A stretch of DNA of 64,000 nucleotides from Hyperoodon ampullatus (GCA_949752795.1 OX457070.1:31198788-31262787), one strand, 5' to 3'; positions 22,430-33,846 are shown, counted from the first letter of the stretch. Numbers and translations: made by a program. Notes: generated by a model not told the origin, from the letters alone.

Positions 22430-22790
22430 GATGTCACTTTCCACTTCAAAATGGCAAATGCTACCTCTTTGGAGGGGGTGGGGGGAATTAGCTCCCTGCT
22501 TTCAAGCAGGGACTCTGTGTTCCTACTGCTGCCTTTGGTCCTGGGGCTTCTTGGGTGTATCCCAGGAAAGCTCTCAAAGAGGAACTGTTCAGCTAATTAC
22601 AAAGCCTGACTATTGTTTGGCTGGCTTGTGTGTGTTAACCCGTCACCCTCTTGTGCAAGTTTTCATCCTGGTGCTGGAGGAACATATTGTAATTATGCTA
22701 ATCATGCTGGCTGGGCAGCGGGTAGGGAGGGGGACCCTCTTCCTAATTGCTTCCCACTCCTGGAGCAGTTGGTTGTCTGCCTGAGTCCCC
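22430..22790. promoter_or_regulatory. Candidate conserved non-coding element
   Basis: Repeat-free block with clustered homeodomain/POU-type sites: TAATTA at 22594-22599, TAATTA at 22690-22695 and ATGCTAAT (one mismatch to the octamer) at 22695-22702, plus 'cctaattgcttc' near 22743. Frames of 126-131 codons cross it but show no domain. Confidence 0.4.
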
Positions 22791-23177
22791 AGACAGGCAG
22801 AGGGGAGGCTTCGGGGCAGGGGCAGGCGGGGCTGGGGCTGTGTGGGGCTTCATGTCCTCGGGCTGTAAGATCTACCTGGTTTGCAGGGAGGGAGGGATCA
22901 CGGAGAGCTGCCAAGGATGGGTCTACTGGGCAAAGGGACTTCTGCTGGATTCACTGGGGACTGTATTCAGGACTGGCTCTTGGGAGTGTGTGAAAGAGGC
23001 AAATTTTCAGTGATGTCCTTCGCCTTGTCTTTGATGGTGATGGCTCTTCCTCTTTTCCTCTCCCTCCCCCCCTCCTTCCCCTCCCCCCCCCTTCATTTCC
23101 TCTTTCCTGAACCTCCAGGCACACAACATTTTGCTGCTGGCTTGGGATTTGTTGGCAGGCAAGTTTATGATTTAGAC
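22791..23177. other. GC-rich unique sequence with a poly-C run
   Basis: A C-rich low-complexity stretch lies at about 23050-23100. The 199-codon plus frame starting at 22881 crosses this run and the GATA-type repeat, so I do not treat it as a gene. Confidence 0.5.
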
Positions 23178-23225
23178 ATAATTAGAGATATAGATACAGA
23201 TACAGATATCGACATAAACATAGCT
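23178..23225 (+). repeat. Imperfect GATA/GATACA microsatellite
   Basis: Tandem 'gatatagatacagatacaga' type units. They translate to a D-I-D-T-D run in one frame. Confidence 0.8.
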
Positions 23226-23734
23226 GTAAACATCCTCAGCTACAGAAGACTTGACGAACATTTGACTGCTAATGACAACTTGTTAGAAAACACAATGTTA
23301 AATGAGGGAGATATTATCAATCAAAGCGACCTGACCAGTGTTGTTTTTTCTTTCATAAAATTTTTATTTGGAAATAATTCAAATGAAGACAGAAGTAGAG
23401 AGACTAGAACAATGAATCACATATATTACATTTCCCAGATTCAACAGTTATCAAGATTTTGCTACACTTGTTTCACCTGATTTTTTTTACTGAAGTATTT
23501 TTTAAAATCTCAAACATTATGTCATTTTAGCTCTACATTTTATTCGGTATGATTATGCACAATCGCACCTAATAAAATTAACAGTAATAAAAATAAAACA
23601 AACAAAAAAATTAACAGTAATACCTGTGTCATTTAGTATGCAGTCCATATCAAATATAATTCTTACAAGAAAGTCAGCTTAAATGCTCAATATTTTTCTT
23701 TTAATACTAAGGGATTGATGTCCTCGTTACTTTC
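23226..23734. other. Unique AT-rich sequence
   Basis: No gene or secure repeat. A short direct repeat 'attaacagtaata' occurs near 23577 and 23610. Confidence 0.4.
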
Positions 23735-24062
23735 TTTTTCTTTTTTTTTTAAACTGAGGTATAGTTGATTTATAATGTTGTGTTAATTTCAAGTGTACAG
23801 CAAAGTAGTTATATATATATAACTGAATATATTTATTCTTTTTCAGATTCTTTTCCATCATAGGTTATTACAAGATATTGAATATAGTTCCCTGTGCTAT
23901 ACATTAGATCCTTGTTGTTTACCTATTTTATATATAGTAGTACGTATATATTAATCCCAAACTCCTAATTTATTCCTTCCCCCCGTTCTTTCCCCTTTGG
24001 TAACCATAAATTTGTTTTCTACATCTGTGAGTCTGTTTCTGTTTTGTAAAGTCATTTGTATG
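23735..24062 (-). mobile_element. 5'-truncated L1, antisense
   Basis: After a poly-T run come 'aaactgaggtatagttgatt', 'agttccctgtgctataca' and 'gtgagtctgtttctgttttg', the artiodactyl L1 3' end in reverse. Confidence 0.88.
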
Positions 24063-24120
24063 TCCAGTGCTTTTTAAATGATATGGGTTATCACAAGAAA
24101 ATTTTTAATGATTCGCACCA

Positions 24121-24434
24121 GGGACTTCCCTGGTGGTGCTGTGGTTAGGAATCCTCCTACCAATGCAAGGGACACGGGTTCGAGCCCTGGTCCGGGAAGA
24201 TCCCACATGCCGTGGAGCAACTAAGCCCATGTGCCACAACTACTGAGCCCATGTGCCACAACTACTGAAGCCGGTGCATGTAGAGCCCATGCTCCGCAAA
24301 AAGAGAAGCCAACGCAATGAGAAGCCTGCTCACCGCAACGAAGAGTAGCCCCTGCTCGCCACAACTAGAGAAAGCCCGCGCACAGCAACGAAGACCCAAT
24401 GCAGCCCAAAATAAATAAATAAATAAATTTCAAA
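24121..24434 (+). mobile_element. CHR SINE, long older class
   Basis: It starts 'gggacttccctggtggtgct', has 'cacgggttcgagccctggtc' (a good B box), and contains a duplicated 'atgtgccacaactactga' unit. It ends 'aacgaagacccaatgcagcc' plus AAAT repeats. CpG sites are more decayed than in the short class. Confidence 0.93.
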
Positions 24435-25559
24435 AATTGTATAAAACAACAACAACAACAAAAAAAACCCAATTCACAAAATTCATTTCTTCAGAAAAGG
24501 ACTGACTTTGTTTCATAAGATAACCTGGTGGGTCATTGGGAGTTGAAAAGATAGGTCTCAGGGAAGTTTCTGGAAGGAGAGGGCGTGCTTAGGAGAAAAA
24601 AATGGGCATGCTTAGGAGAAAGGGAGAATTTGTTGTCTTGGGGGCAAAAGGAAAGGGAAGAAGGAAAAGGAACAGAGGAACTACAGGGTAGAAAGGCTGA
24701 CAGAGTTTTAAGCACAGGATTGATGATGTATTCTTTAAAAATCTTTTATTATTACGTTATTTGTGCTCATGTTTTCTAGCGCCATCCATCTTCACACTTC
24801 AGTAAAGTGTGCTTCACATGGACTTCACTGGTGAGGGTGGCTGTGTATGCTGTGTACATGTGTGTCCATCCAGGGAAAGGAGATGAGCCCCACACCTGAG
24901 TTGACGCAGACTGAAAAGGAGCTTAATCAGGGGTGACCTTGAGACAGTTAGCCTCAGGGCATCCATTTGGACTTTCTCAGGTTGTGTAATGCTGGTCCTC
25001 ACCCATTGTAAGTGGATTTTACAAGGCAACATGACACAAGCTGTCATTCTGGGTTGCACTGGAGTAACACCTCAGAAGCCAACCCCTGACTCTGTCATTG
25101 GTCAGAGCTCTGCAATGATCTTGTTTTCTGCTTATGTTTAGTTTTGTATGTTTCTGTTGGTAATTTCATATCCAGCTGTCAGGAAGACCATGGAAGGATT
25201 TCTTTTTATTTTCCTTCTTCCTTTTTGCATCACGTAGGTCTTTATAGCTGTAAAGGACGCCAGGGAAGTGCTAAGCTCTGTGTAACTGGCAGATGGATTT
25301 CATTTAGCTCCATGATTCTTCTGTGGGATTTTTTGTTCTGTGTTGGTCGTGAGACTCATGATTCAATCCAAAACTTCCTTGCCTCAACTAGACTGGTTTC
25401 TGGTCTCATGAACCAAGAGTAGAATGAAGATCATTAGTTCAATTTATGTTGTCTGTCAGTCCAGGGCAGCTGGGTCTTCAGCACTGTGCTAGGTTTTAGA
25501 GGAGTGGGAAATGCACAAAATAGAAAACACAATCCCTGTGCACAGGGCAGCATATCTTG
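24435..25559. other. Unique sequence with one short direct repeat
   Basis: A near-identical 'gc(g/a)tgcttaggagaaa' unit is repeated about 23 bp apart (24583 and 24606). No genes recognised. Confidence 0.45.
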
Positions 25560-25690
25560 CGGGTATATCTAATCTCTTATCCTTCAGTCTCTCTCTCTGT
25601 AGATTTCTTTCCTTGAATTTTTCCCTCTTTTCCCTTTGTCTTGTTTTTCTCCTTCTTCTGTTTCTTTTCTTTTTCTTCCGTTTCTGTTTC
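25560..25690 (+). repeat. Low-complexity pyrimidine-rich stretch
   Basis: A T/C-rich region with few purines. Overlapping S/F-rich and K/R-rich frames are compositional artefacts. Confidence 0.75.
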
Positions 25691-26859
25691 CTTAGGATGT
25701 CTTCACTCACATTTTCTACAATTAAATATTTTCCTTTCACTTCTATGGTCTTATCATTTTTTTAAAAATCTGATTATAGATTTTCAAGCAGGAAACAAGG
25801 AAAACATCTCTTCAAAGCCTGACTCCTGAACTGTCACCAATGGGTTAAGTAGAACTTCCCTCTCTTCAGACTATGTAACCTTGCCCAGGTATTGTATTTC
25901 AAATGGTCCATTATCTGAAAGACTTCCTAACAGTGGGCGTTCTGACCTACCAAGCAATATGAGCTTTTCCCATCACCGTTCACAACAAGCTCAATGCAGG
26001 GCAGAATTTCAGTCCTAAATCAGAATTACCCTGGATTCTTGGCACTTGAAGCCAGATTGCTAATACCCAGTGATTTTATTAGGGTATTTCTTGTGGGAGT
26101 GGACTGTTTTTTTTTTTTCTTTCCATTTTAAATGCTAGTTAAAAGGAAAAAAGGAAAAGCTCATTCCTCCAAAAAAGGATTTTGGCAGGCAGATAGGATG
26201 ATTCTGGAGCAGATGGTTTAAATATTATTTACATGTTATTTAAAGTCACAACATGGGCTTGTGGATATTTCTACAACACTAAATAGCTTTTCAACTTGCA
26301 ATTCTTATCGAGTTTATCAATGTATTTGGAAAAAGAGAAAACCTAGGTTGAATTGTTATCCCTAGGAAAAGAGAAGCTTGTCACTGTAGTGTAATGTCTA
26401 CGCAGTGGATGGGAAAAAGAATAACCACGGTATTTTCTCCAGCCTGTAACCTGGGTTAGAAAACCACTGTCCCTCAATATGTGGTTATTGACCTGTTCAA
26501 ATGACTGCTTTCATTTGCTACTTCAGATCTAATCATTGAATCTAGTGGGGACCACATTTGTTTACCACGTCCAAGTGCCAACAGCTTTCTCAACTTTGAG
26601 GTTGGGACAGGGCAGTAATTCAATGGAAAATGGACAATAATACAAAACATCATATAAGGAAGGCAAATCTCATTCTATTTTCTAATATTATTTTAAGAAA
26701 AAATAATGATTAGAAAATAGAAAAGGCATTTAGCTGAGAAAACCTGAGGAAAAGTCCTTGCTATGTTCAATCACTTCTTGCCACATTTTAGGCAAAAGTC
26801 AAGTTGAATTCTTCATTTGAAGCTAATATGGAAAAAAAGGATGACTCAAAGATGTATAA
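25691..26859. other. Unique sequence; weak regulatory texture near 26.4-26.6 kb
   Basis: No repeat family or gene recognised. Two RUNX-type cores (TGTGGTTA at 26480-26487 and ACCACA at 26551-26556) lie in a repeat-free stretch. This alone does not establish a regulatory element. Confidence 0.35.
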
Positions 26860-27200
26860 GTCAGGATAGGCTAGGTTATGCTGTGGTAACAAACAATCCC
26901 CAAATCTCAGTGGCTTAACATATAAAGACTCCTTTCTTCCTCATGAAAATTCTACTAGTGGTTCAACTTGTAGCTCTTCAGGAAGCTCCTTTCCAAGAGA
27001 TCTAGGTTGCTTGAATCTGTTGCTATCTGGAACACATCTTCCATTTTGGTTACTGAGACATGGGAAGGGCTTGGCATACCAGCTCTTCAATGCTTCATCC
27101 CAGAAGTGACATACATCCTCTCTGCTTGCAACTCGTTGACCATAATTAGCCACAGTGCCCTTCTTAACTGCATCTGAACTGGGAGATGTGGGAAACACGT
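26860..27200 (+). mobile_element. Ancient dispersed repeat, family not assigned (copy 2 of 2)
   Basis: 'gctgtggtaacaaacaatcc' and 'aaatctcagtggcttaacat' match the opening of the element at 2055 in the same orientation. Confidence 0.55.
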
Positions 27201-27754
27201 AGTGAGGGCTAAATGTCTCTGCCTCAAAGCATAACTGGGACGAATGCTATGTTAAGAGGGTCTCATTTTGTTAATGACCCGTATTTGTGTGGTAGGAGTG
27301 TTTTAGAGAAGCTTGCAGAGAACTGGACTGCTGGGAGGTACAATGGTCAAGGCCTTCTCAAAGGCAGAAGAGCTGGAGTCAGGTCTTGCTTGCTTGGACT
27401 GCTGGGTTTGGGTAGACAGGGTTGTGGGAGACCTTTAGAGGCCACAGGCAGAGGGTCTGGTTGCCTTTCTGGGGGACCACATACCACACAGGGAGGCAGG
27501 TGTGCTGGAGGGTGTGATGCTCATCACTTAAAGTCTGTAGATTTGTGAGGCCCCTTTCCAAGGCTGCCTAATTCCTTGTAGATACTAACCATCTCTGTAT
27601 GTGGTCTACCCAGATGCTGAACTCGCAGAAGGCCAGGATCATGCCTTCCTGGTTGTTGTGACTGCAGCAGGGTGTAACATGAGTACTAACTGGGTACTAG
27701 CTGAATAACCTGGGTAGCCAGAGTGAGGCCATCAGTATTGCTTCTGTTGTATAA
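27201..27754. other. Unique sequence, nothing recognised
   Basis: The 111-codon plus frame at 27213-27548 has no recognised domain. Confidence 0.4.
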
Positions 27755-27880
27755 ACTAGTACTTCTCAAACTTTGTTATGCTTACAAATGACCTAGAGAT
27801 CTGGTAAAACTGGAGATTCCTGTTCAGTAAATCTGGGGTTGAGCCTGAGGTTCTGCACACCTCCCGAGATTTCATTCTCC
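27755..27880. mobile_element. MER5-type hAT fossil
   Basis: 'gtacttctcaaactttgtta', 'agtaaatctggggttgagcc' and 'tgaggttctgcacacctccc' follow the MER5 order. Confidence 0.72.
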
Positions 27881-28279
27881 ACATAAAGGTATTAACTGAG
27901 GTTTCCAATTGGGTGTGTTAATCCACTGAGGCTCAGTTGTCTGAATACAGCAGAAGGTTGTCCTTGGAAATGGCTGGTGTCACAGGTGATCATTTCAATC
28001 TGGTTATTCCTATTGCCCAGACCACTGAGCCTTAAGAGCAAAAGAGGGCTCCCTGGGCTGAGCTCTTTGTGAATATATGAATTCTCAGTACACCTGGTTT
28101 TGTTTTCCTCTCTTAAGGCATCTGACAGGCAGTTAATAGCTCATGAAAGAGCCATATCCAAACTGTACTTCGAAGGAATCAGAAAGTACTGCTTTTGAAT
28201 GACTTCCTTCCCATGGCAACTCCCAAATCCAGTCCAGCAAGAGGCCTGGACGCTGAGTGGCTTCTTCAAGCCTTCAGGT

Positions 28280-28660
28280 GGTGTCTGAGCAAACGCAAGG
28301 GGCAATCAAATTAGCCTAACACTGGCCACTTCCGAGCACTCACTCGAGATGACAGTTTCAGCTTCAAAAGAGGTATGCAAACTGGAATAATGAAATGTTC
28401 CATTTTATTAAGTTCCTGGCCAGAGGGAGGAATTGTATTGGAAGAGAGAAAAGGTGGGGATTTTTTAGCATAATTTCTGTGATGCTGATAAGCAGTAATT
28501 TTTTGCAGAGGGGGGAAAAATGTAACCCACTGCAATAAAGCCATTTTCATAATACAGTGGGAAGGAGTTTATTGCTCCGAGGCAGGCATGCCTCCTCATG
28601 GCAGCCTGAGCCTCCATCTCCATCTTTCATGGGTCAGTCCGACGTTTTTATAGTGCTGGA
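28280..28660. promoter_or_regulatory. Candidate conserved non-coding element
   Basis: Repeat-free block with 'caatcaaattagcc' near 28304, 'tagcataatttctgtgatgc' near 28468, 'agcagtaatttttt' and 'tgcaataaagccatttt'. Called by texture. Confidence 0.38.
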
Positions 28661-29764
28661 ACAAGAGAGAGCGCTTATGGTGTGTCCCTTCTCCATCTGT
28701 CAATGGTTAGGGTAGAGGCCACCCCCTTGCTTTCACTTTGGGTCTGATTTCTGTGTCAGCTCGGACTGGGAGTGACACCGTGGGAGTGAGATGGCTCATG
28801 AGGACAGCTGCACTATATTTTCAGACCATGAATATTTAGAAGGACCGAGAGTGAATGGTTTTTGCATGAATCCGAGGAGGAAAGTGCCATTTCCTCTCCT
28901 TTCTGGCTCATCAGAACTTTGGCCACGCTGTGTTGGCCTTGCTTTCCAGAACTTTGTCCAAGTTCATTTCCAGAAAGTGGACTCTCCATCTTTCACTGGA
29001 CTTGGTATAAGCCCGGCCCTGAAACAGCAACCCAGAGAGCTGGTTAGATGCACAAATGGGAAGAAAATGCGTATTTTATGTGCGTGCCTCCACATTTTGG
29101 CCTCTGCCAGTAGAATCCATGTGACTTGTGGTGGAACACGTGTATTTTCCTATCATTTCACTTCAACCCCTGCAAGATCTGTTGGAATTGGGAAAATTAG
29201 AGAGATGAAAAATCTTGGTGTGAGGCTGACGATGTAACTGAATGGAAGAGATTTTCTTCTTTCCATCCTTCCTTCCTTCTATTAATTTTCGGTGCAATCG
29301 GTCTCATGAACAATTATCAATGGGAAAATACAAGCTCTTAGAGATAATTGCCGTTGTACACAGGGTCACTTACAAAGAGGATGTGTGGATAGCCCTAGGC
29401 CAGAGGTGGGTTCCTGTACCTCAAGACTGAGTGTGGGTGCAAACTTGGGCAAGGAAGCTTCTAAGAGAGCAGGGATTCATGGGGTATTTGGGGGAGTTTT
29501 CGTTGGTTCAGTTTCTCTCAGTTTCTGAATGCCTGTCATTGAGTTTATCTTTTTCCTTTTAGGAAAGCCAGATGAGATAGAGCCAAAAGAATTCTGAGCT
29601 TTGTTAATTATTGTGGGTGTCTTCCGAGCTCAGAGTCCTGCACGGCTTAGCTGGGAGCTTCATCCACCATGGAAGGGAGCTGGTGGGGTAGGAGTTGGAC
29701 TATTTTTGTTCAACAGAGTAATGTTAATGGAGATACTTTATTTAACCCTTTTCTGTACCATTGC
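28661..29764. other. Unique sequence, no gene supported
   Basis: The 148-codon plus frame at 28791-29237 is the longest here. It has no domain, low-complexity signature or family resemblance that I recognise. Confidence 0.45.
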
Positions 29765-29925
29765 ATCCTTTACTTACACTGTTTCTAAACCCAACAGTCA
29801 TCTTGTGAAAGGGATGTTGTTCACTAGTTTTTTTCAGATGAAGACACTGAGACTCAGAAGGTTAAATAACTTGCTCAGGATTTATGGCTAGTAGGTAGGT
29901 AATAACTGAGTCAAACCTCATCCTA
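29765..29925 (-). mobile_element. MIR SINE, antisense
   Basis: 'tttttcagatgaagacactg', 'agactcagaaggttaaataa' and 'cttgctcaggatttatggct' give the antisense MIR core. Its end forms the left arm of the quasi-palindrome at 29887-29984. Confidence 0.82.
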
Positions 29926-29984
29926 TGATCCCCCCTCCCCCCATAGGATGGGGTTTGACTCTCAGTTATTACCTACCTACTAGC
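29887..29984. repeat. Quasi-palindrome (41/43-nt inverted arms, 14-nt C-rich loop)
   Basis: The left arm (29887-29927) and right arm (29942-29984) are reverse complements with one substitution and one 2-nt insertion in the right arm. The loop (29928-29941) is C-rich. The left arm is ordinary MIR sequence, so the right arm looks like an inverted copy. It could fold into a long hairpin as DNA or RNA. Confidence 0.95.
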
Positions 29985-30459
29985 TACAAACTTATGATAT
30001 TTCTACTGTGTCATATGATAAATTGCTTTAGTTTGTGAGGACTCAGCATCTAAACTTCTGCTCACAAGGAGGAAAGATTTTCTGAAAGAAAGAATAATAA
30101 TTCAAGAACATGTTAAGAATGCACTCTTAGCATTTATTTGTTGGTGTTTATTAGTCACCCACTCTGTGTAGAGTTCCGCTCTTGATTGTGTCAGAGGAGT
30201 GAGGCTGGAGTGGGGATTGGTTACCATTGTTTCTGGTATCCATGAATCCGGAAGTGACTTCTCCTTCCTTTTAGTATCTTGACATGTAACTACTTGAGCC
30301 AGTGCCACTGTCACACGCTCACCTGTATTGTTAGTTACCCAAGCTTTGTGATTGGAGAACCTTTGTGTTTTCCTGCCATGAGATTCCTGGCACTGTACTT
30401 AGCAGATGCTTGATGTATGCTTTATTGATTGATGGATTGACACAATATCTGCTTGGATT
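29985..30459. other. Mostly unique sequence; possible MIR tail
   Basis: 'cctggcactgtacttagcag' followed by 'tgcttgatgtatg' near 30388-30420 resembles a sense MIR 3' end. The rest is unrecognised. Confidence 0.4.
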
Positions 30460-30960
30460 CTAGTTATACGTTAAAAGACAGGGCGTTTTGAGGGTGAGAC
30501 AGGATAGACAGCTACAGACGTATGCACTGATAGCTCTGCAGAAAGTACCACCTGAGGCAGCTGCAAAAGACCATCCATGAGCCAGTGGAGAAAGTTCCGT
30601 CATGAGAGAAGGGAGTCTGGCACAAATGCAAATTGCACCTCCGATGGATTGAAGCCTGATTGTAGACCACAGCTGTGTCTCCGATGGAGACTTACAGATC
30701 TTCTGGCTCCTAAGGATCTCATTCAGCTTTAGTTTAGGATGGTAATAACTTAAACTCCAGCACTGGGATGGCCATTGATCAATGAAACGAGCTGGCAGTT
30801 TCCAGACAGAAATGAAATACCTCAAATTGAGCAGCCCGAGAACATTTTTCACCGTCTAGCCATCCCTTCTGAGCTATTTAGAGAGCAAAGTAAAAGAAAT
30901 TAGAACTTCGAAATTGCTGCTTGTCCAGTGGTAACCTCTCTGGGACACAGAACGAGTTGC
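30460..30960. promoter_or_regulatory. Candidate conserved non-coding element
   Basis: Repeat-free block with a perfect octamer ATGCAAAT at 30626-30633 and a repeated 10-mer ctccgatgga (30639-30648 and 30679-30688). It also has 'attgatcaatgaaacg' near 30774. The 130-codon minus frame here has no recognised domain. Confidence 0.4.
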
Positions 30961-31009
30961 AATTTATCCAGTTTTCCCACATAGAGAATTGGCAACACAG
31001 CTGCACCAA

Positions 31010-31555
31010 CCACAGTTAATGAGTATAGACGTGGTAGGTGCTGTGCTAAGTCTCTCTCTTTTTAAAAAAAATTTATTTATTTCTTTATTTTTGGCCACAT
31101 TGACTCTTCGTTGCTGCGCGCGGGCTTTCTCTAGTTGCGGCGAGCGGGGGCTACTCTTCGTTGTGGTGCGTGGGCTTCTCATTGCGGTGGCTTCTCTTGT
31201 TGTGGAGCACGGGCTCTAGATGCCCAGGCTCAGTAGTTGTGGCTCATGGGCTTATTTGCTCCACGGCATGTGGGATCTTCCCGGACCACAGCTCGAACCC
31301 ATGTCCCCTGCCTTGGCAGGCGGATTCTTAACCACTGCACCACCAGGGAAGCCCTTGTACTAGTCTCTTGATCTCATTTAATTTTCACAGCAAATGGGCA
31401 ACATAGCAATATTTCCGTTTATTCTATAGATGAGGAAACCAAGGCTCAGAGAGGGAAGTAAGTTACCCAAAGTCACACAGCTAGAAGGTGGCAGAAGCCA
31501 GACTTGAATCCTAGGTCTATTTGATCCAAAGCCATACTCTTAAATGTTATATAAA
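31010..31555 (-). mobile_element. MIR SINE, antisense, split by a CHR SINE
   Basis: The left piece (about 31010-31056) ends 'gtaggtgctgtgctaagtct'. The right piece (about 31355-31555) resumes with 'ctcatttaattttcacagca', 'agatgaggaaaccaaggctc' and 'agtcacacagctagaaggtg'. Confidence 0.85.
31057..31354 (-). mobile_element. CHR SINE, long class, antisense
   Basis: It starts with an A/T-rich tail, then 'ggccacattgactcttcgtt', and ends 'cactgcaccaccagggaagc'. A box and B box are readable in reverse. It splits a MIR; short 'agtctct' matches flank it. Confidence 0.93.
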
Positions 31556-32147
31556 CCGCCTTTTCCCTTTTCCAGACCTCACTTCTTAAAGAGAAATGTT
31601 CCTTTACAAATTGCAAGTTGAAGACAGTGGGTTAGGTTCCCAGCTGTTAAATGGTGTTTCATTATGATTTGGGAGAGAGGAAACATAAAAATCATTTTCT
31701 GCTATTTCTCAGTTTGGTAGCCATTTCAAATAAACTAACAGTTGGAACTGTTTTGTAGGAGAAATCCATTCCCCTTTGAGGTCTGTGGTAGAAGGGCCAC
31801 CAGTAGGATTTAAACTCCATCTAGATGTTGGACTGCCAAGGTTACCAGCCCAGATGGCCAAGAGAAGGGTAATCAAACCAGGAAGGTCTGAAGGAGAAAT
31901 GACGAGTGGGAGGGAGAGGAAGAGGGGTTTGACTGGACATGTTTCAAATACTGGAAGAACATCCACAGGTGAATGTTGAGCTAGAAGATGCAAGAACATG
32001 ACTGATGCTTTGACATGAAGTCGGTGTGTGGCGAAAGAAATAGAAGGTCAGTTACATGTGTTAGAAGAAGTGAGGTCACTACAGGGCACAGGATAGAGAG
32101 GGAAGGGGGCAATCAAGGTAAGAATCTTGGGAGGAAGAGGTATGCAT
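31556..32147. other. Unique sequence, nothing recognised
   Basis: Purine-rich non-repetitive sequence. The minus frame at 31709-31999 has no domain. Confidence 0.4.
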
Positions 32148-32159
32148 AAGGGAAAGTGG

Positions 32160-32371
32160 GGGCTTCCCTGGTGGTGCAGTGGTTGAGAGTCCGCCTGCCG
32201 ATGCAGGGGACACGGGTTCGTGCCCCGGTCTGGGAGGATCCCACATGCCGCGGAGCGGCTGGGCCCATGAGCCATGGCCGCTGAGCCTGCACGTCGGAGC
32301 CTGTGCTCCGCAACGGGAGAGGCCACAACAGTGAGAGGCCTGCATACCGCAAAAAAAAAAAAGAAAAAATA
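32160..32371 (+). mobile_element. CHR SINE, short young class
   Basis: 'gggcttccctggtggtgcag' start, A-rich tail. The target duplication aagggaaagtg is seen at 32148-32158 and 32372-32382. CpG sites are well preserved. Confidence 0.95.
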
Positions 32372-32382
32372 AAGGGAAAGTG

Positions 32383-32979
32383 AAGGTGTTCAAAGCTAGG
32401 AGAAGAGGAATTATGCAGGATAATTGTTAAGAGGGCCTACTCAATTGTTAGATGGCTAAGAGCAGTGTCTACCACAGCTGAGCATGCATGCATACTCACG
32501 TGACCTTGGACCTCAGCCTGGGCATCCACAGGAATGGGTATGTATGGGCACACACCTGTACACATACAAGACTCTTCGGGGCAGTCTTATTCCTAATAGC
32601 CATATGTATGCCGATAGCCCAACAGATAATAAATTGTAACATATTTAATTGTACACAATTATAATAGTACACAGCAATTAGAAAATGAAATACTATACCT
32701 GCACCAAGGTGGATTAATCTCATAGACATAATGTTGAATGAAAGATTTTTAAAAAAGAATTCATAGAGATAGTGAAAGTTGAAGCAGATTAATTTTATTT
32801 TCTCCCTGGAAGAGACATTTGGAGTTCCAATCCTCCTCTCTAGAGTATCTATAGCAAGTTTATCCTCCCAGCTGCCGCCTTGGAGGTGGATTTTTTTTTT
32901 TTCTTTTAGCTTTTCAGGAACCTTTATCCAATTAAGGGAAGAGAAATTCCAGTGTGCTTCCAATCACCATTATTGTTTT
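32383..32979. other. Mostly unique AT-rich sequence
   Basis: Part of 32560-32770 ('aatagccatatgtatgcc' onward, 'cattagaaaatgaaatac'-like) may be an L1 fragment. The 155-codon minus frame at 32496-32963 lies here and is not credible as a gene. Confidence 0.4.
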
Positions 32980-33214
32980 TATCATTTTGAAAACTTTATG
33001 GTGAGGCATAATATTCATAAAGTACAGAGATCATAAGCACCCAGTTCAATACTTGTTCACAGACTAAACATCCCCTTTCATCACCAGCACCCAGGTTAAG
33101 AAATAGAACATGACCAGAACCCCAGAAGCCCCTCTCATGCTCCTTTCTAGCCACTCCCCCTTCCCCCAAAGGAACACTCTTCTTACTTCTAACAGCATAG
33201 ATTAGTTCTGCCAA
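32980..33214 (-). mobile_element. Old L1M-type fragment, antisense
   Basis: 'aaaactttatggtgaggcat', 'cacccagttcaatacttgtt' and 'agcatagattagttctgcc' follow the antisense 3' region of old mammalian L1 copies. Confidence 0.6.
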
Positions 33215-33846
33215 TTTTGGGGATACTTTTTTCATATTCTTTCCCATTATGGTTTATCACAGGATGTTGACTATACTTCACTGTGCTATACAGTAGGACC
33301 TTGTTGTTTATCCATCCTGTATGTACTAGTTTGCATCTGCTCATCCCAAACTCCCACTCTTTCCCTCCCCCACTCCCTTTCCCCTTGGCAGCCACAAGTC
33401 TGTTCTCTATGTCTGTGAGTCTGTTTTTGTTTTGTGGATAAGTTAATTTATGTCATATTTTAGATTCTACATATAAGTGATATCATATAATGTTTGTCCT
33501 TCTCTTTCTGATTTACTTCACTCTGTATGATAATCTCTAGGTCCATTCATGTTGCTGCAAACGGCATTATTTCATTCTTTTTTATGGCTAGGTAGTATTC
33601 TGTTGTATATATGTACCACATCTTCTTTATCTATTCATCTGTTGATGGACATTTAAGTTGTTTCCACGCCTTGGCTATTGTAAATAGTGCTGCTATGAAC
33701 ATAGGGGTGCATGTATCTTTTCAAATTAGAGTTTTGTCTGGATATATGCCCAGGAGTGGGATCGCTGGATCATATGGCAACTCTATTTTTAGTTTTTTGA
33801 GGAACCTCCATACTGTTTTCCATAGTGACTGCCCCAATTTACATTC
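33215..33846 (-). mobile_element. Artiodactyl-type L1 fragment, antisense
   Basis: 'cactgtgctatacagtagga', 'tctgtgagtctgtttttgtt', 'tgttgatggacatttaagtt' and 'ggatatatgcccaggagtgg' are L1 3' end/ORF2 end sequence in reverse. The flanking 12-mers ggaggtggattt (32882) and ggaggtgggttt (33847) differ by one base and may mark a target duplication for a larger composite insertion. Confidence 0.85.

Noticed and set aside
22881..23480. 199-codon open frame
   Set aside because: It crosses a poly-C run and a GATA-type microsatellite (D-I-D-T-D run) and has no domain. Length comes from low complexity.
26380..26570. RUNX-site cluster
   Set aside because: Only two strict cores were found (26480 and 26551); the other look-alikes do not match the TGYGGT consensus.
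28791..29237. 148-codon open frame
   Set aside because: It starts with a Met but has no recognisable domain, exon context or homolog I can name. Frames of this size are expected by chance in 64 kb.
32496..32963. 155-codon minus frame
   Set aside because: It runs through AT-rich, L1-like sequence and has no domain.
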